A stretch of DNA of 43,212 bases from Candidatus Dormiibacterota bacterium. GTDB taxonomy: Bacteria > Chloroflexota > Dormibacteria > Aeolococcales > Aeolococcaceae. The DNA lies in assembly GCA_036495095.1 (NCBI GenBank), contig DASXNK010000026.1, positions 1 to 43,212 on the forward strand. The letters are read 5' to 3'. The position numbers and the translations under genes are program-made. Within the stretch, counting starts at the first letter, position 1, and each line of letters opens with the position of its first letter. The notes beneath the pieces were generated by a model. The model saw nothing but the letters and a program-made list of their open reading frames with translations. It did no database searches and was not told the DNA's origin. This document shows positions 37,823 to 43,212 of the stretch, in pieces.

Positions 37823-39217
37823 ATGGGATTCGTCAGGCCCGACCAGTCCTTCTATCCGTCCGCGCGAGCGGCCGGTGAGGCACCGCCCGAGACCCACGGC
37901 TACGTCACCCTGCCCACCGCCCTCGACGACCCCCGGCCGGACGCGCTCGGCGTCGTCGACCTCGATCCCGGCTCCCCGTCCTACGGCACCCTGGTCAGCC
38001 GGGTCGAGCTGCCCCACAGCGGCGACGAGCTCCACCACTTCGGCTGGAACGCGTGCAGCTCCGCCCTCTGCCCCTACGCCCCCCATGCCCACGTCGAGCG
38101 CCGCTACCTGATCGTGCCCGGGCTGCGCTCCTCGCGGATCACCATCCTCGACACCAAGGACGACCCGCTCCACCCGAGGGTGGTGAAGGTGATCGAGCCG
38201 GAGACGCTGGCGCGGCGGGCGGGCTACTCACGGCCCCACACCGTGCACTGCGGCCCCGACGGCATCTACGTCAACGCCCTCGGCGGCACCTCGGACGGCG
38301 ACGGCCCCGGCGGCATCTTCCGCCTCGACCACGACAGCTTCGACGTGCTCGGCCGCTGGGAGGTCGACCGCGGCCCCCAGTTCCTCGCCTACGACTTCGC
38401 CTGGCACCTCGGCTACGACACCATGATCACCAGCGAGTGGGGAACCCCCGCGATGGTCGAGAACGGCGTGGTGCCCGAGCTGCTGCTGGGGAAGAAGTAC
38501 GGCCGGAGCATCCACGTCTGGGACCTGCGCCGCCGCAGGCACGTCCAGACCCTCTCGGTCGGCGAGGACGACCAGATGGTGCTCGAGCTGCGCCCCGCCC
38601 ACGACCCCACCAAGGCGTACGGCTTCGTCGGCGTGGTCACCAGCGTCGCCAACCTCTCCGCCTCGATCTGGCTCTGGCACCTCGCCGGCCGGAGCTGGGA
38701 GCTCACCAAGGTGATCGAGATCCCCGCCGAGCCCGCCGAGGCCTCGGTGCTGCCGCCCCTGCTCCAGGGCTTCGGCGCGGTGCCGCCGCTGGTCACCGAC
38801 ATCAACCTGTCCCTCGACGACCGCTTCCTCTACGTCTCCGCGTGGGGCACCGGCGAGTTCCTCCAGTACGACGTCTCCGACCCCTTCCACCCGCGGAAGA
38901 CCGGCAGCGTCCACCTCGGCGGCATCGTCCGCCGCGCCGCCCACGGCAACGGCGCCGCCCTCAGCGGCGGCCCGCAGATGGTCGAGGTCAGCCGCGACGG
39001 CCGGCGGGTCTATGTGACCAACTCGCTGTACCTCGCCTGGGACCAGCAGTTCTATCCCGAGGGCATCGAGGGATGGATGGTCAAGCTCGACGCCGACACC
39101 GAGAACGGCGGGCTGAGCCTCGACCCCGGCTTCCACATCGACACCGGCACCGACCGCGCCCACCAGGTGCGCCTCGCCGGCGGTGACGCGTCGTCGGACT
39201 CGTACTGCTACCCGTGA
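37823..39217 (+). CDS. methanethiol oxidase, selenium-binding protein (SBP56) family
   Basis: A 464-residue member of the SELENBP1/SBP56 family, now known as methanethiol oxidase, which converts methanethiol to formaldehyde, H2S and H2O2 and needs copper in bacterial MtoX. Typical stretches are HHFGWNACSSALC, RSSRITILDTK, YSRPHTVHCGPDGIYVNALG, DFAWHLGYDTMITSEWG, and the C-terminal TDINLSLDDRFLYVSAWGTGEFLQYDVSDP. The histidines and the SSC-like cysteine of the family are kept. No signal peptide is visible, unlike periplasmic MtoX. ATG 37823 has GAGGAG upstream. The stop overlaps the start of the following membrane protein gene in GTGA, so the two are translationally coupled. Confidence 0.93.
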   Translation: MGFVRPDQSFYPSARAAGEAPPETHGYVTLPTALDDPRPDALGVVDLDPGSPSYGTLVSRVELPHSGDELHHFGWNACSSALCPYAPHAHVERRYLIVPGLRSSRITILDTKDDPLHPRVVKVIEPETLARRAGYSRPHTVHCGPDGIYVNALGGTSDGDGPGGIFRLDHDSFDVLGRWEVDRGPQFLAYDFAWHLGYDTMITSEWGTPAMVENGVVPELLLGKKYGRSIHVWDLRRRRHVQTLSVGEDDQMVLELRPAHDPTKAYGFVGVVTSVANLSASIWLWHLAGRSWELTKVIEIPAEPAEASVLPPLLQGFGAVPPLVTDINLSLDDRFLYVSAWGTGEFLQYDVSDPFHPRKTGSVHLGGIVRRAAHGNGAALSGGPQMVEVSRDGRRVYVTNSLYLAWDQQFYPEGIEGWMVKLDADTENGGLSLDPGFHIDTGTDRAHQVRLAGGDASSDSYCYP

Positions 39218-39867
39218 GCGGCGTCTGGCCCTGGCTCGCCCTCGCGGCGGCCGGGGCGTTCCACGGACTGAACCCGGCGATGGGCTGGCTCTTCGCCGTC
39301 GGCCTGGGGATGCAGGAGGGGTCGCAGCGCGCGCTGCTGCGCGCCCTGCCCTTCATCGCCGCCGGCCACGCCCTGGCGATCGCACTCGTGGTGCTCGCGG
39401 TCGCCGCCGCCGGCATCGTCGTCGACCCCACCGCCCTGCGGCTCGGCGGCGCCGCGCTGCTGGTGGGGTTCGGCATCTGGCGGGGGGTGCGCTGGCGCCG
39501 CCACCCCCGCTGGGTGGGGATGCGGGTGGGGCCGCGCGACCTGGTGGCGTGGTCGTTCCTGATGGCCACCGCCCACGGCGCCGGGCTGATGCTCATCCCG
39601 GTGCTGCTCCACCTCCCGGGATACGCCGCCTACGCCCGCGTCCCCAACCCGCACGTGCTGGCGCTGGGCTGGGGCCCGACCACGGCCTCGACCGCGGCGC
39701 TCGCTGTCGCCACCCACACCCTGGCGATGCTCGCCGTCGCCACCGGCCTCGCCGTCCTCGTGTACCGGACCGTGGGGGTCGCGGTGCTCCGCCGGTTCTG
39801 GGTCAACCTCGACCTGCCGTGGGCGGCGTCGCTGATCGGCACCGGCGTCCTCATGGCGGTGCTCTGA
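39214..39867 (+). CDS. polytopic membrane protein coupled to methanethiol oxidase
   Basis: A 217-residue membrane protein with about six helices. The first helix contains AGAFHGLNPAMGWLFAVGLG, an H-x-x-N-P motif in the membrane, and the second has PFIAAGHALAIALV; MATAHGAGLMLIPVLL and VATHTLAMLAVATG add two further histidines within helices. Such in-membrane His motifs resemble nickel/cobalt (NicO/RcnA-like) transporters, but the canonical motif is not present, so I do not call it. Coupled translation with the copper-dependent methanethiol oxidase suggests metal supply, or transport of a thiol or sulfide; both are guesses. The GTG at 39214 overlaps the oxidase stop by four bases. Confidence 0.72.
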   Translation: MSGVWPWLALAAAGAFHGLNPAMGWLFAVGLGMQEGSQRALLRALPFIAAGHALAIALVVLAVAAAGIVVDPTALRLGGAALLVGFGIWRGVRWRRHPRWVGMRVGPRDLVAWSFLMATAHGAGLMLIPVLLHLPGYAAYARVPNPHVLALGWGPTTASTAALAVATHTLAMLAVATGLAVLVYRTVGVAVLRRFWVNLDLPWAASLIGTGVLMAVL

Positions 39868-39871
39868 CGCT

Positions 39872-39899
39872 GCTCCGCCGCCGCCGCCGGCGGTGGAGC
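39872..39899. terminator. bidirectional hairpin terminator
   Basis: A 12-bp stem, GCTCCGCCGCCG (39872-39883) with CGGCGGTGGAGC (39888-39899), with one G-T wobble and a four-base loop. It lies in the 42-bp gap between the convergent membrane protein gene and the Tad-like operon. Confidence 0.75.
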
Positions 39900-39909
39900 G
39901 GCTGGTGCG

Positions 39910-40428
39910 TCAGGGCTGGAGGACGGGCTGAACGCTCGAGGCGGTGAACGTGAAGGTGCGGGTCAGCGGCGGAGCCAGCCCCCTGGCGCCGTACGTCACC
40001 GTCACCGTCACCGCGGTCGGCGCCGCCAGTGACGGGGTGGCGTCGATGGTGACGCTCGCCTTGCCCGCCGGCGTCCCCGCCAGGTCCTGGAGGTGGGTCG
40101 TGCTGCTCGTGGTGCAGAGCAGGGCCGGGTCGACCGAGAGCTGCGGGGCGGCCCGGCCCACCGCGGCGGCGACGGTGCCGGGCGCGCCCGACTCGCAGTA
40201 CTTCCCGGCGACCAGCGGGTCGGCCACGTAGAGCGAGGTGGCGATCGACGCCACCCGGGCACCGCCGCGGGCGCCGTCGCTCACCGCCTCGTTCTGGAAG
40301 AAGAGCCAGCTGCCGCTGAGGATCCCGAACACCACGACGAGGGCGATCGGGCAGACGATGGCGAACTCCACCAGCGACTGCCCGGCCGCCGCCCTCCGCC
40401 GCGATCGCCGCTCGGTCCGGGTGCGCAT
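39910..40428 (-). CDS. TadE-like pilus assembly protein, third gene of operon
   Basis: A 172-residue minor-pilin-like protein. After a basic start (RTRTERRSRRRAAA) comes GQSLVEFAIVCPIALVVVFGILSGSWLFFQNEAV, the TadE signature with the conserved glutamate at position five of the hydrophobic helix, as in prepilin-like proteins cleaved before it. The rest is a secreted beta-rich domain with two cysteines (KYCESG and LLCTTS). It overlaps the TadG-like gene by ATGA, so translation is coupled. TadE-like proteins support type IVc (Flp/Tad) pili; the TadA ATPase and Flp pilin genes are not in the window. Confidence 0.87.
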   Translation of the reverse strand: MRTRTERRSRRRAAAGQSLVEFAIVCPIALVVVFGILSGSWLFFQNEAVSDGARGGARVASIATSLYVADPLVAGKYCESGAPGTVAAAVGRAAPQLSVDPALLCTTSSTTHLQDLAGTPAGKASVTIDATPSLAAPTAVTVTVTYGARGLAPPLTRTFTFTASSVQPVLQP

Positions 40429-42245
40429 CAGCCGATGATGGTCCCGCTCAGCGAGCTGAGCCCGGGGAGCGTGTAGGGGGCACCGTTGACGGTGATCGTC
40501 GAGTTGCCGTCGGTGACGAAGTCGTCGACGATGCAGGTGCCGTTGATGGTGACCGAGCCGCTCGAGGCGGTCTGGCTGGTGCCGGTTCCCATGCCGGTCT
40601 GGACGATGCCGCCCGGATAGTAGATCGTGCCCACGTCCCAGTACTCCTGGGGCAGGCCGCTGCCGTAGTTGGACAGCGAGTTGTTGTACACGGTGCCGTT
40701 GACGGTGATCGCCGCGCTGTCGCCGGCCTCGGCGTTGAAGCCGAAGTTGCCCGGGGTGCCGCGCGCCTGGAAGAACGCCATCCCGTTGTACATGCCGTAG
40801 GAGGGGGCGGTGAGGGTGACCGTGCCGGCGCCGCCGACGAGCATCGAGAAGTTGGTGCCCGTGCCCCAGTAGCCGTCGGGATTGAAGCTCCTCTGGTTCT
40901 TGGACACGACCCCGTAGAGCTGGTTGCCCGTGCCCGCGCACACCGGGCTGGTGCCGTTGACGTCGGCCGAGCCGGAGGGGAAGCAGGGGGCGCCGTTCCC
41001 GGTTCCGGTGGCGCTGAACACGCCGCCGGTCACCGAGCCGGGGACGTTGCCCGCCATCGGGTACGGGCTGCCGGTGGCGATGAGGATGTTGTATCCCTGC
41101 ACGGCGTTGCCCGCCGTGGGGGCGACGTCCAGCCCCCTGGTGAAGCGGAACACGCCCGGGTATCCGCCCGAGCTGGGGTCGAGGACGCCGCTGCAGTCGG
41201 CGAGGCTGGCCGACCCGGTGAGCTTCACCGGGAAGTTGTAGACCCCGGGCTGGAGCGCACCGTTCGCGGTTGCCTGTGCGATGGTCGTGTACACCGGCGC
41301 CGCAGCCTGCCCGGGGCAGAGGGCGACACCGGTATTGGTGATCGGATCGGTGATCGCGCTGCCCACCGGGTCGTTGACCTGGGCCTGGTTGACCACGTAG
41401 TGCTCGTAGGAGAGCCGGACGTTGCCCACCGAGCACGCGGGCCTGTTCCAGGGGCCCTGGGTGGCCTCGTTCCAGGTGTTGGGCCTGGCCACGTTGGCGG
41501 GCACGCTGCTGGTGCCGAAGCACCAGTCGAAGGGCATCCCGGTGACGCTGATCAGGTTGCCGTAGACCGACAGGTTGCTGTTGTCCTTGGCGTCGATGAC
41601 GTCGGTGTAGCTGTATCCGCCCGCCTGGGTCGAGGTCCACGGATTGTTGGGCACGGCGCTGTTCGCGAAGATGTCGCCGTGGACGCTGAAGGTGCCCTGG
41701 CCGTTGCCGAGGATGCTGTGCGGCCCCACCTTGTCGAGGGCGACGATGCCGACGTTCTTGCCGGGCTGCACGCCGTTGAGGGCCTTGGCGCTGGCCCTGG
41801 TGCTCAGCGTGTTGAACCCGAGGACCTGGGCGATGTAGGGCATCCAGGTGCTGTTGAGCTGCACCGAGACCCCGCAGGCGTAGGGCGGTGGGAAGCTGCC
41901 CGCAGAGGTGCTGATCGCCGCGCCGCGGTCGTTGCCCGCCTGGTCGACGTAGTCGGCGGTCCAGCTGGCGCCGATGGTGTTCGCGTTCTGGTCGATGATG
42001 TCCTGGATCACCGCATGGACATGCTGGTCGGTGGGCGGCGACGCTCCCTGCTCGCAGAGCGACTTGAGCGCGGCGGTGCCGGCGATGCTGGCGAAGTCGG
42101 CCGCGTTCTGCGCCCGCCGCGCCTGCACCAGGGCGTAGCCGCCGTCGATGGCCACCGCCATCATCCCGAGCAGCACGATGAGCGCGAGCGAGAAGATGAT
42201 CATCACCTGGCCGTGCTCGCCGCGCCGCCGCCGTGCGCACCTCAT
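40428..42245 (-). CDS. TadG-like protein with large secreted domain
   Basis: A 605-residue protein. The N-terminus GQVMIIFSLALIVLLGMMAVAIDGGYALVQARRAQNAADFASIAGTAAL is the TadG-like (PF13400-type) anchor, where the ADFA/AA pattern follows the membrane helix. The other 550 residues are secreted, rich in Asn, Gly, Ser, Thr and aromatic residues, with short V-N-G-T-x-type repeats (TINGTCIVDD, TVNGTVYNNS, TVNGAPYTL) that look like a beta-helix or polymer-like domain, and a few cysteines. No adhesin domain is named. It overlaps both neighbours by ATGA. The size is larger than many TadG proteins, so the secreted part probably gives the specificity of attachment. Confidence 0.85.
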   Translation of the reverse strand: MRCARRRRGEHGQVMIIFSLALIVLLGMMAVAIDGGYALVQARRAQNAADFASIAGTAALKSLCEQGASPPTDQHVHAVIQDIIDQNANTIGASWTADYVDQAGNDRGAAISTSAGSFPPPYACGVSVQLNSTWMPYIAQVLGFNTLSTRASAKALNGVQPGKNVGIVALDKVGPHSILGNGQGTFSVHGDIFANSAVPNNPWTSTQAGGYSYTDVIDAKDNSNLSVYGNLISVTGMPFDWCFGTSSVPANVARPNTWNEATQGPWNRPACSVGNVRLSYEHYVVNQAQVNDPVGSAITDPITNTGVALCPGQAAAPVYTTIAQATANGALQPGVYNFPVKLTGSASLADCSGVLDPSSGGYPGVFRFTRGLDVAPTAGNAVQGYNILIATGSPYPMAGNVPGSVTGGVFSATGTGNGAPCFPSGSADVNGTSPVCAGTGNQLYGVVSKNQRSFNPDGYWGTGTNFSMLVGGAGTVTLTAPSYGMYNGMAFFQARGTPGNFGFNAEAGDSAAITVNGTVYNNSLSNYGSGLPQEYWDVGTIYYPGGIVQTGMGTGTSQTASSGSVTINGTCIVDDFVTDGNSTITVNGAPYTLPGLSSLSGTIIG

Positions 42246-42703
42246 GGGGCCACCCCCGCCTGGGCGGTGACGGTGAATCCGGAGAGCAGAGGCACCCCGG
42301 AGATGATCTTCGACTGCACCGTGACCACCTCCATCGCAACGCTGGTCCGCGACCCCGGGAGGGCGTGGCGCAGCGCCACGCAGGCCGAGGCGCAGCTGGT
42401 TCCGTAGGTGACGTTGGCGAACGCGATCGAGCCCTGCTCGGCGTTCACGGCGTTGGTGACGTCGGTCTTCTCCTGGGCGAGCAGGATCCCCTTGCGCACG
42501 TCGTTGGCCGCGGTGACCGCACCCGCCCGGGCGGCGCCGTTGAGGGCGATGACGGTGTGCAGTGCCTGCCAGCCCACGTAGGCGAGCGCGAGCAGCAGGA
42601 TCAGCACCGGCATGGAGACGGCGAACTCCACCAGGCTCTGCCCGCCCGCCTCGCGGCGTCGCCGGGTCCACGGACGGGAACGACCAGGCAGGTTGCGCAC
42701 CAT
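42242..42703 (-). CDS. TadE-like pilus assembly protein, first gene of operon
   Basis: A 153-residue TadE-like protein. After a basic head (RRRREAGG) comes QSLVEFAVSMPVLILLLALAYVGWQALHTVIALNGAARAGAV, the TadE hydrophobic helix with the conserved glutamate. A pair of close cysteines, SCASACVA, lies in the secreted part. The start is not certain: ATG 42703, GTG 42706 and GTG 42697 are near each other and the only ribosome-like site is GGGG. It is the first of three genes with four-base overlaps. Confidence 0.85.
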   Translation of the reverse strand: MVRNLPGRSRPWTRRRREAGGQSLVEFAVSMPVLILLLALAYVGWQALHTVIALNGAARAGAVTAANDVRKGILLAQEKTDVTNAVNAEQGSIAFANVTYGTSCASACVALRHALPGSRTSVAMEVVTVQSKIISGVPLLSGFTVTAQAGVAP

Positions 42704-42754
42704 CACCCCACAGCCAGGGAGAGCGGCCGGGAACCGCTCGCGAGAGGGTCAGTA

Positions 42755-42768
42755 TGGGAGCGCTCCCG
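42755..42768. promoter_or_regulatory. CelR/CebR-like palindrome ahead of the tad operon
   Basis: TGGGAGCGCTCCCG contains the perfect 12-bp palindrome GGGAGCGCTCCC and differs at one end base from TGGGAGCGCTCCCA, the operator of the LacI-family cellobiose regulators CelR and CebR. On the minus strand it overlaps a -10-like CATACT (42751-42756), 52 bases upstream of the first tad start codon. No LacI-type gene is in the window. The rest of the gap 42704-42824 shows nothing else. Confidence 0.6.
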
Positions 42769-42824
42769 ACGCGCCTCCCTGGCGAGCGTGTGACGAAGTT
42801 CCGATCACGCCCCCGCTGCGCCGG

Positions 42825-43212
42825 CTATGCGGGCGCCGCCCGTCGCACCGCCTCTCGCGCGCTGTCGACCGCCTCCTCGGCTGCCTGCACCGCGGCCTGG
42901 TCGGCGGCCGCGGCCCGCTCCGCGGCCACCGCCTCCTCCTCGGCGGTCCGGGCCTCGGCGGCGAGGCGCTCGGCACGGGCGCGCTGCCGCGCCGCGGCGG
43001 CCGCCGACCGCTCGGCGTCTCGGCGGCGTTCGGTCAGCTCGCGCTCGGCACGCCGGGCCGCTGCCTCGAGCCCGGCGACCCGGCCGGCGGGGCGCGGTGG
43101 CGTCGGGGCGCCCGCGGGGGCGGCGCGGCGTCGGTCCCGGATCGCCTCGGCGACGGCGCCGGTGTCGGGCTCCGGCTCGCCCACCGGACCGAAGCCGGGC
43201 GGGTCGAGGTCG
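42825..43212 (-). CDS. Ala/Glu/Arg-rich coiled-coil protein, 5' end outside window
   Basis: At least 128 residues. The frame is open to the right edge and reads DLDPPGFGPVGEPEPDTG there, so the GTG at 43184 need not be the start. After a Pro-rich part, an uninterrupted helix with heptad-like Ala/Leu and Arg/Glu spacing runs for about 75 residues (GLEAAARRAERELTERRRDAERSAAAA and onward) to the end: a coiled coil or long helical rod. No family can be named. Ala/Arg/Glu runs are easy to form in GC-rich DNA, but the regular heptad pattern and the lack of interrupting prolines support coding. Confidence 0.65.
   Translation of the reverse strand, partial: DLDPPGFGPVGEPEPDTGAVAEAIRDRRRAAPAGAPTPPRPAGRVAGLEAAARRAERELTERRRDAERSAAAAARQRARAERLAAEARTAEEEAVAAERAAAADQAAVQAAEEAVDSAREAVRRAAPA

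Noticed and set aside
1-43212. tRNA or rRNA genes
   Set aside because: No T-arm GTTCGANTCC-type motif in a cloverleaf context and no rRNA sequence was seen in any intergenic stretch.

Overview
The window is uniformly very GC-rich DNA with strongly GC-biased third codon positions. That bias also produces many long spurious antisense frames, including one of 1,888 codons. The gene content points to a high-GC Gram-positive-like soil bacterium: WXG100 proteins with a multi-ATPase EccC and an EccD, a eukaryotic-type glutamine synthetase II, an F420-type luciferase-like remnant, a maleylpyruvate-isomerase/DinB-like protein, an AAC(2')-I acetyltransferase and TadE/TadG proteins. Actinomycetota or Candidatus Dormibacterota/Chloroflexota fit best. 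This is inference; no rRNA, tRNA, CRISPR array, transposase or integrase was found, and nothing looks recently mobile.

Left part (1-20,700), mostly housekeeping and detoxification: the 3' end of an Hsp20 gene, a YceI protein, a GNAT-USP fusion, a luciferase-like gene with an internal deletion, a secreted proline-rich protein, glnII, an ArsR-SRPBCC pair with a striking promoter/operator, a Baeyer-Villiger-type monooxygenase divergent from a TetR regulator across a 15-bp repeat array, pgi, a DinB/maleylpyruvate isomerase protein, a glycine-rich surface protein with an LPXTG-like end, a hemolysin III-like protein, and a minus-strand run holding a MacB-like ectodomain, a fused EtfB-EtfA, a DauA-like FAD oxidoreductase and an alpha/beta hydrolase.

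Middle part (20,100-32,400): an AAC(2')-I gene divergent from a methyltransferase, a membrane-anchored HTH protein, then a compact type VII secretion locus. eccD and eccC diverge from a 24-bp gap. Converging on eccC is a seven-gene minus-strand operon: two WXG100 proteins, a small membrane protein, an EspC-like protein, a 566-residue WXG-to-LysM protein, an arrestin-like protein and a lipoprotein. No EccB, EccE or mycosin is visible. This locus is the best candidate for an undescribed system: secreted WXG100 partners, a secreted protein that should bind peptidoglycan, and two accessory proteins of unknown role.

Right part (32,400-43,212): a cysteine-less isochorismatase-fold protein divergent from a MarR regulator, a class I cyclic-di-GMP (GEMM) riboswitch ahead of a sortase-like gene, an SDR divergent from an acyl-CoA synthetase, a methanethiol oxidase (SBP56) overlapping a polytopic membrane protein, and a TadE-TadG-TadE operon whose promoter region carries a near-perfect CelR/CebR-type palindrome. 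The window ends inside a coiled-coil gene. Several genes (glnII, arsR, eccD, probably the acyl-CoA synthetase) have a TANNNT hexamer 5-6 bases before the start codon and no Shine-Dalgarno, as expected for leaderless mRNAs.
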